Origin: an uncultured Pseudomonadales bacterium
GTDB lineage: Bacteria > Pseudomonadota > Gammaproteobacteria > Pseudomonadales > Azotimanducaceae
Assembly (NCBI GenBank): GCA_958296405.1
Contig: OY282519.1
Span: 662,132 to 726,131 of the forward strand
Direction: 5' to 3'
DNA length: 64,000 nucleotides
The number at the start of each line of letters is the position of its first letter. Positions within the stretch are counted from its first letter, which is position 1. Positions 1 through 8,930 of the stretch are shown here, piece by piece. The position numbers were made by a program, and so were the translations under genes. Under the pieces are notes generated by a model. The model searched no databases. It worked only from the letters and a program-made list of their open reading frames with translations, and had not been told where the DNA came from.

Positions 1-2061
1 AAGCTCCAGCGCGATGAGGCCGCTGGCGCGACGCCGCGCGAAGCGTTCGACGGGCGTTTTCTTCACCGTCCCATTCGCGGTGGCCATGAACACGAACGCA
101 TCGTCCGCGACATCCCGCAACGGCAGCAGCGCCGTGACGCGCTCGTCGCCATCGAGCGGCAGCATATTCACCAGCGGGCGACCCTTCGCGCCGCGGCTGC
201 CCTGCGGAATCTGGAACACGCGCAGCCAATACACCTTGCCCTTGTTGGAGAAGCACAGCAGCGTGTCGTGGGAGTTCGCGGTGAGCAGATGCTCCACGAA
301 ATCCTCATCCCGCACCGACGTGGCTGTCTTGCCGCGCCCGCCACGCCGCTGCGCTTGATAGACGGTGAGCGGCTGCGTCTTGGCATAGCCCTGGTGAGAC
401 ACCGTGACGACCATGTCTTCCTCGGTGATGAGGTCTTCAGCGCTCAGGTCTTGATGGGAACTCTGAATCTCGGTGCGGCGGTCGTCCCCGTAGCGCTGCC
501 GAATGTCCAGCAACTCTTCGCGAATCACCGCCGTGAGGCGCTCGCGTGAATCCAAAATGGCCTGCAACGCGGTGATCTCGTCCAAGACTTCGCCGTAGTC
601 CTCCATGAGCTTGTCTTTCTGCAGCCCGGTCAGCCGCTGCAGCTGCATGTCCAAGATGGCTTGCGCCTGCTGTTCAGAGAGCCGGTAGAGCCCGTCGACG
701 AAGCCAAACTCCTCGCCCAAGCCATCCGGGCGGCAAGACTCGCTGCCGGCGCGCGTCATCAACTCCGCCACCGCCTCCGAAGCAAAGCGCCGCCCCATCA
801 GCGCCACCCGGGCATCCGCCGGCGTGCGCGACGCGCGGATGAGGTCTACCACCGTCTCTGCATTCTCCAACGCCACCGCTTGCCCTTCGAGCAGATGGCC
901 GCGCCGCTGCGCCCGCGCCACGAGGAACGCCGTGCGCCGAAACACCACCTCGCGGCGATGCTTGATGAACTCCTCCAGCATCTGCTTCAAGTTGAGCAGG
1001 CGCGGTTGGCCATCCACCAAGGCCACGCAGTTAATGCCAAAGACAGACTGCAACTGCGTTTGCGCGTACAGGTTGTTCAGCACCACCTCGCCGGGTTCGT
1101 TGCGACGCAGTTCGATGACGATGCGCAGGCCGTCCTTATCCGATTCGTCGCGCAGCTCCGTGATGCCCTCGATCTTCTTGTCGCGCACCAGTTCGGCAAT
1201 CTTCTCGATGAGGCGCGACTTGTTAAGTTGGTAAGGAATCTCGGTGACGACGATGGTGTCCTTGCCGGCGCCGTCTGACTGCACCGTCGCCCGCGCCCGC
1301 ACATAGATGCGCCCGCGCCCGGTGCGGTAGGCCTGCACGATGCCAGCGCGGCCGTTGATGATGCCGGCGGTGGGGAAATCTGGCCCGTCGATGTGTTCCA
1401 TCAGGGCGTCCACGCCGATGGCGCCATCCTCAAGCAGGGCAAGGCAGGCGTCGATGGTCTCGCACAGATTGTGCGGCGGGATGTTCGTCGCCAAGCCCAC
1501 GGCGATGCCGGCGGAGCCGTTCAGCAACAGGTTCGGCACCCGCGTTGGCAACACCTCCGGCATGGACAGCGTGTCGTCGTAGTTCGGCACGAAATCCACG
1601 GCGTCCTTGTCCAAGTCCGCCAGCAGTTCGCTGGCGAGGCGCTCCATGCGCACTTCCGTGTAGCGCATCGCCGCCGGCGGGTCGCCATCCACCGAGCCAA
1701 AGTTGCCCTGGCCATCCACCAAGGTGTATCGCAAGGAGAAATCCTGCGCCATGCGGGCGATGGTCTCGTAGATGGCGCTGTCGCCATGCGGGTGGTACTT
1801 GCCCATCACCTCGCCGACCACCCGCGCGGACTTCATGTACGGGCGGTTATGGACGTTGTTGAGCTCGTGCATCGCGTACAGAACGCGCTTATGCACCGGC
1901 TTCAGCCCGTCCCGCACGTCCGGCAGCGCACGCCCGACGATGACGCTCATCGCGTAATCGAGGTACGACTGCTTCAGCTCATCTTCGATGTTGACCGGGA
2001 GAATCTCCCGGCCGCGGGTTCCCCCGCTGTCGGCGACGGAATCCCCCCCGGCATCAGACAT
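1..2061 (-). CDS. gyrA: DNA gyrase subunit A, 3' end beyond the window
   Basis: This is the DNA-cleaving subunit of DNA gyrase, which pairs with GyrB to introduce negative supercoils. About 687 codons from the N-terminus are visible; the C-terminal beta-pinwheel is only entered and no stop is seen. The start is the ATG ending at 2061. Hallmarks are the segment [20 protein letters not shown], the catalytic tyrosine at about residue 134 in AMRYTEVR, and the quinolone-resistance region [14 protein letters not shown] near residues 89-101. That region has Ser at the Ser83-equivalent and Glu at the Asp87-equivalent of E. coli. The tyrosine context and NFGSVDGD favour GyrA over ParC. The gene borders an accessory island on its 5' side. 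Confidence 0.96.
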   Translation of the reverse strand, partial: MSDAGGDSVADSGGTRGREILPVNIEDELKQSYLDYAMSVIVGRALPDVRDGLKPVHKRVLYAMHELNNVHNRPYMKSARVVGEVMGKYHPHGDSAIYETIARMAQDFSLRYTLVDGQGNFGSVDGDPPAAMRYTEVRMERLASELLADLDKDAVDFVPNYDDTLSMPEVLPTRVPNLLLNGSAGIAVGLATNIPPHNLCETIDACLALLEDGAIGVDALMEHIDGPDFPTAGIINGRAGIVQAYRTGRGRIYVRARATVQSDGAGKDTIVVTEIPYQLNKSRLIEKIAELVRDKKIEGITELRDESDKDGLRIVIELRRNEPGEVVLNNLYAQTQLQSVFGINCVALVDGQPRLLNLKQMLEEFIKHRREVVFRRTAFLVARAQRRGHLLEGQAVALENAETVVDLIRASRTPADARVALMGRRFASEAVAELMTRAGSESCRPDGLGEEFGFVDGLYRLSEQQAQAILDMQLQRLTGLQKDKLMEDYGEVLDEITALQAILDSRERLTAVIREELLDIRQRYGDDRRTEIQSSHQDLSAEDLITEEDMVVTVSHQGYAKTQPLTVYQAQRRGGRGKTATSVRDEDFVEHLLTANSHDTLLCFSNKGKVYWLRVFQIPQGSRGAKGRPLVNMLPLDGDERVTALLPLRDVADDAFVFMATANGTVKKTPVERFARRRASGLIALEL

Positions 2062-2393
2062 TGGGCAGCTTGCCTAAGGGCAGTCCAAAGGGATCGATTT
2101 TATCATTGAACGGGGGCGGGCCGGAGGACAAAGGCGATACCTCCTCCTCGTCGACAAACGACGATCCACTCTTGATCAACGAGCTCGTCGCGACAGTTTC
2201 GCCATCACCGGGCCGGTACGAAACGACGCGAGACCTGCCGTTCGCCTCAGGCGACTGGCAGGAAGCCATCCCTGGGTTGCCGCGCATCCAGCGTCAGCAC
2301 CTCGCCCTCTGTGTCGAAGCGACTCTGGTGACCCATGTCCGTCGTTCGGCGGATACAGCCTGCGTAAAATGGGCAACGCAGACCGGCCTCGAC
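2062..2393. other. gap between gyrA and the helicase gene
   Basis: This 332-base stretch must contain the gyrA promoter and leader, since gyrA reads leftward from 2061. A minus-strand frame of 77 codons (2054-2287) ends in the peptide [11 protein letters not shown] and runs into the gyrA start. I cannot assign it to a family and treat it as unsupported. No clear terminator, tRNA or repeat was seen. Confidence 0.4.
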
Positions 2394-4883
2394 TCATCGA
2401 ATGGGCTCGCTCTCCAACAGATTCAACAAATCCGGCCAAAGAAGCCCTTTCTTTCGCATCGCCTCTCCCATCTGCTCGCGCAGCTCCATCGGCAACGCCC
2501 CGCTCGCAACGTCCTTAAGCAACGACTCCAGTTTCTCCCCCAGTTCCTTCAAGCTCTCCAATCTCACCACTACCATCTCCTCGCTAGGATTCGCGCTCGA
2601 CGTAGCCTTTTGCTTAGGCCCCACAAACATCGGAACGACTTCCACAATATCTGGGTTTTCCACACGCACCCACTGAATATGGTCATACATCTGCCCCACC
2701 TCTTTCTTCCCGTAGCTACTACTCTGACTTTTGTTCGTCTTTACTTCTATGCAAATTGCAACGTTGAAGTCACGCACGATCCACAATACATCGGGCCCCG
2801 TACGCACCTCGTTGTCCGGTCTCGAAGACTCGAATCCCAAATATTGACCGAGATACCGCAATGACTCCTCTACATTCCCGCTCGATCCTCCACGCAGGCC
2901 ACCCAGATTCAACCGAAGCCCTTTCGGCGGCTCAAGCTCCGATCCTCTACCCGGCAAGATCTGACGGGCGACCTGATCTACTTGAATTGACACCGTCTCG
3001 CCCGCATCGCCGAGAATGTCTTGGTGGCGAGGGACATTCTTTTGAATCGCATGCGCATCTCTGTACAGTTCCTCCGCCGACGTCCTGTCACCAGACCTCT
3101 CAAGTGCGTAGGCCAGCCAAACGCCATGCCATGCACCGGTATTCTCACTCACGCCCATTGCGCTACCACGAATTCCCTTCAACGCTTTCGCCGCCCCTTG
3201 ATAGTTCGAGTCCCAAAGGCGTTCCATGTACTTGCCCTCTCCCAGCGCCACTTCAAGCATCATCTTGTCACTTGCGTTCGCAGTCGCAACCTCCTTTTCT
3301 TCCGTATCGTCTACATATTTCTTATAGTTGCTCCTCCACTCTGGATTTCTGTCGAGGCAGTACGACGCTACACCATTCAGATCACCATCCTCGATTTGAT
3401 CAGAGAGCTCATGACCAAGCTCGATCTGCCTGCGTAAAAACGAAGGAAGCAGTTTCAGGTTTCTCTCCGTACCGAGCCATTTGAGGAGGCGTTCGCCCGT
3501 TAGGATGACTACACCATGGTCGTTCATACCTCTAGAAATCCGTCCGAAGCACTGCACCAATCGGGAGGCTATTGTGTTTCTCAGTGCATTATTGATGCGT
3601 AGCTGCTCCCAGAGGTAGCGCTCGAGCGGTCCTAAACCTATTGGCAAACCGTCGATGACGAGAATCCGGCATGTATTTCCCGGAAGGTCTACGCCATCAT
3701 AGCGACCGACGAGAAGCAGCTTCCTACGTTCATCAGCTCTAGAGTCGCGAAATCTCCTAACCTCGTCTGGTACGGATTCCCTTTTCGGGGGATTAGCGAT
3801 CTCCGACCAAGTCTCCGCGCCTTTGTATGTTGGCACGACGATCAAAGCCTTATATCTGCGCAGGAAGTCGGCGGTCGCTTGGTACTCGTCCGCTTGGCGC
3901 GATGGAAACAGCACGAGGCGTTCGCACTTTCCGGCTTTGGTTGACGAAGATATCGTCTTGGTTGGAGCCCGGCCGAAAGTCCGAGCAAAGGAATCTAGTG
4001 CATTTAAAGTTGCCGATAGATAGACTCGGCGCACATCGGTGGAGAAGTAGGGGAGAGTACTCACAGGGACAAAGGGGGGAGTGATAGTCAACGATTGTGT
4101 TGACAGGAGAAAGCAGCAATGGTCAATGTGATCCCGCAGGTGTTCCCAAGCGAACATGGTACCTTGGTCTTTCGTTAGACGACTAGACATCAATATTCGC
4201 TCTATCTCACTTTTGTGTTGGTAAACTACATTTGGAGGTATCCAGAAAGTGTTGTTGGACACACCATCGCACATCTCAATGTAGCTAACTGAGCGGCCAA
4301 CTCTATAATGATAATCCGCAAAGAGTTCGGCTAGTTTCTCGTACGCCGAGGACATACCGCTACGGTCTATGCTAAGGGTGAACTGATCCCTTAGTATCTG
4401 ATCTGCTGTGTGCGCATCGTCGAAGATCACGGCGGCGATGTCGTGTTGCCGGAATATTGTTTTGCCGTTGAAGATCGCTTGATATGTGGTCAAGCAGGGC
4501 TTCTGTGCCCTTTCGTAGCCGTCGTCGGAGAATTCTGTACGGTAGTAGGTCGTGACGTCGAGGCCGTACCCAGCCGCCATTTCCCTCGTCTGTTCAATAA
4601 GTTGTATGGATGCACATGCATAGACCACTTGCCTAGAAGACTCGTTGACGAGAGATTGGGCGATCAAAAGACCAACTAGGGTCTTTCCTGCGCCGGTGTT
4701 CAGGACAATACTGATGTCGCTTTCGCTACGGTTGGCGTGGAAATCCCGGAGAGCGTCGCCTTGAGGGAGCCAAAGTTCGTTTACGTTCCCATCCGATATT
4801 GTGCAGGACTGGAATATCTCTATCGGGTCAACGGGGCGGGCCGTGCTCGCGGTTGGACGGATCTTATTGAAATCTATGGCCAT
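2394..4883 (-). CDS. superfamily 2 helicase fused to a C-terminal PD-(D/E)XK nuclease
   Basis: This 829-residue protein is predicted to be a nucleic-acid motor fused to a nuclease. The N-terminal half is a DEAD/DEAH-type helicase: Walker A NTGAGKT at residues 62-68, the DDAH box at 155-158, and a motif VI-like QCFGRISRG in the middle. Near the C-terminus GPD (Asp698) is followed by CIEVKT (Glu713, Lys715), the spacing of a PD-(D/E)XK active site. The start is the ATG at 4881-4883 because GAGGA lies seven bases upstream; an in-frame codon at 4910 is less likely. GC is clearly lower than in gyrA, which points to horizontal transfer. It follows a Fic gene by 42 bases in the same direction. A defence role is an inference from architecture and neighbours; no named system is recognised. 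Confidence 0.8.
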   Translation of the reverse strand: MAIDFNKIRPTASTARPVDPIEIFQSCTISDGNVNELWLPQGDALRDFHANRSESDISIVLNTGAGKTLVGLLIAQSLVNESSRQVVYACASIQLIEQTREMAAGYGLDVTTYYRTEFSDDGYERAQKPCLTTYQAIFNGKTIFRQHDIAAVIFDDAHTADQILRDQFTLSIDRSGMSSAYEKLAELFADYHYRVGRSVSYIEMCDGVSNNTFWIPPNVVYQHKSEIERILMSSRLTKDQGTMFAWEHLRDHIDHCCFLLSTQSLTITPPFVPVSTLPYFSTDVRRVYLSATLNALDSFARTFGRAPTKTISSSTKAGKCERLVLFPSRQADEYQATADFLRRYKALIVVPTYKGAETWSEIANPPKRESVPDEVRRFRDSRADERRKLLLVGRYDGVDLPGNTCRILVIDGLPIGLGPLERYLWEQLRINNALRNTIASRLVQCFGRISRGMNDHGVVILTGERLLKWLGTERNLKLLPSFLRRQIELGHELSDQIEDGDLNGVASYCLDRNPEWRSNYKKYVDDTEEKEVATANASDKMMLEVALGEGKYMERLWDSNYQGAAKALKGIRGSAMGVSENTGAWHGVWLAYALERSGDRTSAEELYRDAHAIQKNVPRHQDILGDAGETVSIQVDQVARQILPGRGSELEPPKGLRLNLGGLRGGSSGNVEESLRYLGQYLGFESSRPDNEVRTGPDVLWIVRDFNVAICIEVKTNKSQSSSYGKKEVGQMYDHIQWVRVENPDIVEVVPMFVGPKQKATSSANPSEEMVVVRLESLKELGEKLESLLKDVASGALPMELREQMGEAMRKKGLLWPDLLNLLESEPIR

Positions 4884-4925
4884 TTTTAGCTTCCTCGAGG
4901 TAGCCCGCAATGTAGGGCCCGGATC

Positions 4926-5921
4926 CTACGGGTCGTCATCCACCGGCGGCAAGTAGGTGGTGCCCACCGTGCGCCCGCCGTTGCCGTTCGGTCGGTTCGT
5001 GTTGCCGGCCAGCGCTCGTTGGCCTAGGCGCACAGCTTCGCCTAACGTGACAAGCGCTAAGCGGCCAAGGTAGTCGCTGAACGCCCTTAGACCGCCAGTG
5101 TTGGCTGTTTCCAAAACGTCGATGTAGTCGCTTCGTCCAACGGCCGTGATGACGGGCGGCGGCTCGCTGCGGCGGATGAAGGCGTAGGCCATGAGCATCC
5201 GCGACACGCGGCCGTTGCCGTCTTGGAACGGATGCGTGCGCACGAAGCGGTGATGCATCCACGCGGCTTCCACATACACCGGGTAGCGTTGGTGCTCCAC
5301 TTCCGCGTGCAGGGCGAAGAAGCGGTCCATCTCGTCCTGCACCACCTCCGGCGGGCAGTGCTCGTGCATCACGCCGTCCGGGCGGCGCGGGTTGTTGGGG
5401 CGGTTCTTCCAGACGCCCTTGCGGCGGAACGGCACCTGCACCCTGCGGCCCTCGACCGTGAGGCCGGCGACGGTCTCCTGATGGCGCGTCACCAACTGAT
5501 GCCATGACTTCACGGCATGTTGCGTGAGCGGCCGGCCGCTGGCGACGTCTTCGAACAGCATGTTGTAGGCCGCCTCCTGATCCGCGAGCAAGCCCTTGAT
5601 GGTGCGGTCTTCGACGTTCTCCACCGTGTGGGAATGCACCACGCCTGCAAGGCCCTCGGCGATGAGTTGCTCGGTGATGCCCGCCTTGAGGGTGTAGAGG
5701 CCCTCGATCTGGCCAGTTTCGATGGCGAACGCCCGACCACGCTCTTCCAGCCACTTGTCGAGGAAGGCGCGAGGTTCGTCGCGGTCTTTCAGGCTGGCGC
5801 GGATGGACGCCCACTTTTCGCTGAGCTCGGCGTAGCCGGGCACCAGCCAGCTGTGGGCGCTGTCCGGCATGCCGGTGAGCGGGCGCCAGACTTCGGATGG
5901 CTGTTGGTTGGGGAGGTGCAT
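4926..5921 (-). CDS. Fic-domain AMP transferase with built-in inhibitory motif
   Basis: Fic enzymes usually transfer AMP from ATP to hydroxyl side chains of target proteins. The 331-residue product has the full catalytic motif HPFQDGNGRVSR at residues 230-241, including the catalytic His230. N-terminal to it, TGQIEG at 69-74 matches the inhibitory (S/T)xxxE(G/N) motif, whose glutamate obstructs productive ATP binding, so this is a class II (self-inhibited) Fic. The start is the ATG at 5919-5921, preceded by GGAGG; a longer reading to 6086 overlaps the upstream gene and lacks support. It lies between the AlbA-type gene and the helicase-nuclease on the same strand, probably as one transcript. 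The target is unknown. Confidence 0.9.
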   Translation of the reverse strand: MHLPNQQPSEVWRPLTGMPDSAHSWLVPGYAELSEKWASIRASLKDRDEPRAFLDKWLEERGRAFAIETGQIEGLYTLKAGITEQLIAEGLAGVVHSHTVENVEDRTIKGLLADQEAAYNMLFEDVASGRPLTQHAVKSWHQLVTRHQETVAGLTVEGRRVQVPFRRKGVWKNRPNNPRRPDGVMHEHCPPEVVQDEMDRFFALHAEVEHQRYPVYVEAAWMHHRFVRTHPFQDGNGRVSRMLMAYAFIRRSEPPPVITAVGRSDYIDVLETANTGGLRAFSDYLGRLALVTLGEAVRLGQRALAGNTNRPNGNGGRTVGTTYLPPVDDDP

Positions 5922-6028
5922 GGGACCCTCCAAGGGCTGCCTTGCTCGGCAGCCGTCAACTGCGCGGACATGCTCGTAACATCTGTCCGAACGGAGAAAT
6001 TGTACGCCTGAATCGCCCTTGCCGTCGT

Positions 6029-6985
6029 TCACCAACTGGCAGTGACCATCCTGCCGGATTTCTCTCGGGAGCCTTCCCGAGCCCACAACGTCAGCCGCAG
6101 CTCGTCCCCAAACAATCGGTACTCCGGTTTGCGCCCAGAGTGCGCTTCACCCTGTCGCAAGATCTTCCGCACCCCTTCGCCACGGGACTCTAGGAACACT
6201 TGCCCGGTGCGCTTGCTGCGCAGGCGGGAGAGGAAGCTCACCAAGAGCTGGTTGCGGGTGAAGGTTCGGTAGGGCATGTCGTCTAGCGTTAGCGTGTTGG
6301 GCAGTTTGCCGGGGCTGTAGAGCTCCAGCCGGTCTGCAAACAGGAACAGGCGAATCTTCGAACCGCCAATGGAATAGTCTCGGTGGGCGACGGCGTTGAC
6401 GATGGCCTCGACCACCACATCGATGTCATACGCACGCCGGCCGGCAGCGGGGCCGGCCTGCTGCATGAACTGCGCGACGAATGCGGTGGCTGCGTCTATC
6501 TGATCGGAAGCGGGGCCAGCGAGCCGTTCAACGTGCGTGAGATGATCGGACGAGAGTTCCGTGCCTGCGTAGCAGGCGGCTTCGATGGAGCAGGACGGCA
6601 GGAAGTCCGTTGGCTCGGTGGCGAACGCGAGCAGCCCGGCGACGGTGGGGCGGTCTGCGCCGTGCTCGTCCCGCACGGCGACGTGGGTGTTGCGCAGCAA
6701 GTCCAACCACGGAATCGTCGGCGAGCGGCCAAAGAAGGCTTCGAGGCGATGTTGGTTGAGGCCCGAGACGCTGGCGGCGAGCACGGCCTGTTCGTCGAAG
6801 ACGTACTCGCGGCCGCGCTGCTGGAACAGGCGCACGAGTTCCGCCGGCGTGAGGTCTCGCGTCGAGCTGCCAATGCGCTGGTAGTAGCGCCCCGCCCGTT
6901 GTGCGATGCATATGGAAACCACGAGGAATTTCGCCAAGGATCAAGTGATTGCGTTCGCCTTCACCCGCAGAACGTGCATGCCAGC
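6029..6985 (-). pseudogene. AlbA/Schlafen-type ATP-binding protein, N-terminally truncated and frameshifted
   Basis: The frame ending at 6029 matches COG2865-like proteins, which carry an N-terminal AlbA_2 domain and a C-terminal HATPase fold. Visible parts are the linker RIGSSTRDLTPAELVRLFQQ, the ATP-binding segment VEAIVNAVAHRDYS and a C-terminal winged-helix-like tail. The only start in this frame is a TTG at 6937 just after a stop, and most of the AlbA domain is missing. The preceding family segment (HLILGEIPRGFHMHRTTGG) is present in another frame up to about 6893, so one extra base in the C-run at 6890-6893 seems to have broken the gene. Upstream of about 6985 the resemblance is lost, and an IS5 element follows from 7167. 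A short product from the TTG cannot be excluded. Confidence 0.7.
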
Positions 6986-7166
6986 ACGGTTTGGGCTTCG
7001 CCACGGCGAGTGCAGATAGAAGCCGAGGCACTGCGCCAAGCCGGGATGTGGCCGCAGTCGCCACACTCGCGCCCTTGACGCCGGGTGGAGGATCACCTTC
7101 TTCTGCTGGGAAGAAGAAACGCACATCCCTGTCCCACACGTCAAGTAGCCGCACGGCGACCGTTAA

Positions 7167-7179
7167 GGAAGGTCTGAAC
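7167..7179 (+). repeat. left terminal inverted repeat of the IS5 element
   Basis: GGAAGGTCTGAAC reads inward from the left end. It is a perfect 13-bp match to the complement at 8309-8321, and similarity beyond it is imperfect. Confidence 0.92.
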
Positions 7180-7312
7180 CGACGGCTGGCGGTCGGCGAA
7201 GGCGGGTTCGACAGCGCCTTGGGCGCGGAACCGCCGCGAATGTGGCGCGATTCCGCCGCTTCGACGCCGTTTCCGGCGTTTTCCCCGCCTTCCGGGCGCA
7301 CGGGCGCCGCGC

Positions 7313-8254
7313 TCAGGCGGCCAGCCTCCGCTCGGCGATCAGCAGGTTGGCGAAGCCCAGCAGCAGCGCGATCCGCTGCGCGTTCTTGTGAAGCCCGCGG
7401 TAGCGAACCTTGCCGTAGCCGAACATCCGCTTCACGTAGAAGAACGGGTGCTCCGCCTTGGCGCGGACCGACGCCTTCTCCTTCTCCCGCAGCGCCGCCT
7501 CGCCGCCGGCCTCCAACTGCCGCCGCAGGCCCGGACGCATCGCCACCCGCCAGTCCACGCCCCGGCCCTTGTTCTCCGGGCGCTTCTCCACGCCCCGGTA
7601 GCCCGCGTCCGCCCAGACGCGCCTCTCGCCGCCGTGCAGGAGGCGGTGCGCATGCGCCACGTCCGACTCGCTCGCCGCCGTCGCCGCGAAGCTGTGCGCC
7701 ACCCCCGTCTCCGCGTCGGCGCCAATGTGCATCTTCATCCCGAAGTGCCACTGGTTCCCCTTCTTCGCCTGCCGCATCTCCCGCTTCCCCGAACGGTTCT
7801 TCGTCGACGACGGCGCCTCAACGATGCTCGCGTCAACCACCGTCCCCTCCCGCAGCCTCAGGCCCCGCGACGCCAAGCTCGCGTTGGTCGCCGACAGCAG
7901 CGCCTCCCCCAAGCCGTGCCTCTCCAGCAGATGGCGGAAGTTCAGGATCGTCGTCTCGTCCGGCAGCGCCGACAGCTTCAGGCCCGCGAACCGACGCACC
8001 GACTCGACCTCGTAGAGCATGTCCTCCATCGCCGGATCGCTCAGGTTGTAAAACAGCTGCGCGCAATGCACCCGCAGCATCGACGACAGCGGATGCGGCC
8101 GGCGGCCGCGGCCCGCCTTCGGACAGTGCGGACGGACCGCCTCCTCCAGCTCCTTCCACGGAACCAGCCCGTCCATCCGCTCCAGGAACTTCTCCCGCCG
8201 CGTCTTCCGCTTCTTCGCCGAGTACTCCAACTCCGCGAACGTCGCTTGGGTCAT
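7313..8254 (-). CDS. IS5-family DDE transposase
   Basis: The 313-residue transposase catalyses cut-and-paste movement of the surrounding element. It follows the E. coli IS5 transposase along its whole length: N-terminal TFAELEYSAKKRKTRREKFL, then GRRPHPLSSMLR, YNLSDPAMEDMLYE, the catalytic region VVDASIVEAPSSTKN, KKGNQWHFGMKMHIGAD with the second acidic residue in WADAGYRG, and the C-terminal RAKAEHPFFYVKRMFGY containing the catalytic glutamate. The start is the ATG at 8252-8254, preceded by GAGAGG; a longer reading to 8356 would cross the element's own end. No frameshift is visible, so the gene looks functional. Confidence 0.95.
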   Translation of the reverse strand: MTQATFAELEYSAKKRKTRREKFLERMDGLVPWKELEEAVRPHCPKAGRGRRPHPLSSMLRVHCAQLFYNLSDPAMEDMLYEVESVRRFAGLKLSALPDETTILNFRHLLERHGLGEALLSATNASLASRGLRLREGTVVDASIVEAPSSTKNRSGKREMRQAKKGNQWHFGMKMHIGADAETGVAHSFAATAASESDVAHAHRLLHGGERRVWADAGYRGVEKRPENKGRGVDWRVAMRPGLRRQLEAGGEAALREKEKASVRAKAEHPFFYVKRMFGYGKVRYRGLHKNAQRIALLLGFANLLIAERRLAA

Positions 8255-8308
8255 CGAACGCCTCTCCCAACGGTCAACGCGCCCATTGTCGCAGCACAGC
8301 CGGCGCTT

Positions 8309-8321
8309 GTTCAGACCTTCC
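8309..8321 (-). repeat. right terminal inverted repeat of the IS5 element
   Basis: The complement of GGAAGGTCTGAAC, flanked outward by the second TTAA copy (8322-8325). The transposase start lies about 55 bases inside this end. Confidence 0.92.
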
Positions 8322-8325
8322 TTAA

Positions 8326-8669
8326 CACCCGATTCTCGGGGACGGGCGGGCTTCAACCCATGCGATCAACCGCCCAAGGTTGAAATCGGCAGCGCCGTCC
8401 CCACAATCATGCTATGCTCACGGCAACCTGTTCAACGAGGGCTGAAGCCTCTTGCAAGAGGCATTGAACGGCCTGCCGTCGCAATGCGAACGCGGTGGAG
8501 CCCATGAGAGGTTCGGAGAGTTGAATTGAAGAGGGGCAATCCCCATGTTACTCGCTAGCCCCACCGGCATCAGCGACGCATCTTAAACGCCTCGTTTGGT
8601 CGACGCATCGACTATCGCATCTAAAAGCAGCCTGTAACGGGCGACTACGCAACGCTGGAGACTCGCATC
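8326..8669. other. leader region upstream of the ubiquitin-like operon
   Basis: No protein gene is supported here. The stretch separates the IS5 element from the ubiquitin-like operon and must hold the operon's promoter unless the IS supplies it. It contains a TATGCT -10-like hexamer at 8413-8418 without a convincing -35, then a strongly self-complementary nested hairpin (8421-8478) and a small GGGG-CAAT-CCCC hairpin at 8533-8544. About 125 bases follow before the first ATG. Confidence 0.5.
8421..8478 (+). other. nested hairpin, possible structured RNA leader
   Basis: Three sets of complementary arms are nested. The outer CGGCA (8421-8425) pairs with TGCCG (8474-8478), GTTCAA (8430-8435) pairs with TTGAAC (8464-8469), and the inner 16-bp perfect palindrome GCCTCTTGCAAGAGGC lies at 8447-8462. 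GAGG at 8437-8440 could alternatively pair with CCTC of the palindrome, giving two mutually exclusive folds. I recognise no known RNA family. A structured non-coding RNA, an attenuator or a protein-binding cruciform are all possible. Confidence 0.5.
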
Positions 8670-8930
8670 ATGGACATTGACGACAAAGGCCAACCCAAGG
8701 GCATCCGCATACACCTCAACGGCAGAGAGAAGGTTCTGACCGACGACAGCATCAGTTTCGAGGATTTGGTTCTCCTCGCCTATCCCAAAGGCACCGAATT
8801 CGATCAGCCTGGCTATCGCGTGGTCTTCAGCAACGCCGTAAGACCGCAATATGGTGATCTTAAGGCCGGCGAAGTGCTCAAAGCCAAGGACGGAACTGTG
8901 ATCAATGTCACACCCTTTGATCTCTCATAG
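8670..8930 (+). CDS. ubiquitin-like beta-grasp modifier (multiubiquitin-type domain)
   Basis: This 86-residue protein looks like one ubiquitin-like domain: a first strand pair IRIHLNGREKVLTDD, a helix around SFEDLVLLAYPKG, then YRVVFSNA and a C-terminal strand ending TVINVTPFDLS. Its type, size and place immediately before an E1-like gene match bacterial multiubiquitin/DUF2604-like modifiers. It lacks the di-glycine tail of classical ubiquitin, so either another C-terminal residue is activated or processing differs. The ATG at 8670 opens the operon, and the stop overlaps the next start by 26 bases, implying coupled translation. GC is near one half, unlike the flanking core genes. The assignment rests on pattern and context. 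Confidence 0.72.
   Translation: MDIDDKGQPKGIRIHLNGREKVLTDDSISFEDLVLLAYPKGTEFDQPGYRVVFSNAVRPQYGDLKAGEVLKAKDGTVINVTPFDLS

Larger units (their letters stand above)
7163..8325. mobile_element. IS5-family insertion sequence with TTAA target duplication
   Basis: A 1155-bp element (7167-8321) is bounded by 13-bp perfect terminal inverted repeats, GGAAGGTCTGAAC at 7167-7179 and its complement at 8309-8321. Each end is followed by TTAA (7163-7166 and 8322-8325). A 4-bp YTAR-type duplication is typical of the IS5 group. The element carries one intact transposase gene on the minus strand. Matching ends, target duplication and full-length transposase indicate a recent, possibly active insertion. It sits between the broken AlbA-type gene and the ubiquitin-like operon. 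Confidence 0.93.

Noticed and set aside
2054-2287. 77-codon frame upstream of gyrA
   Set aside because: It has no family resemblance or convincing ribosome site, and it runs into gyrA.
6528-7751. A 407-codon minus-strand open frame crossing the IS end
   Set aside because: It crosses the IS terminal repeat and merges antisense or off-frame transposase with the broken AlbA-type gene. Only its 3' part (to about 6985) has family resemblance, in line with a frameshift.
7388-8383. Long plus-strand open frame over the transposase
   Set aside because: It is antisense to a convincing IS5 transposase and its composition (Arg, His, Pro-rich) is that of a shadow frame in GC-rich DNA.
8447-8462. Palindrome as a simple rho-independent terminator of the IS or upstream gene
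   Set aside because: It lacks a following T-run, and the nested outer arms go beyond a terminator hairpin.
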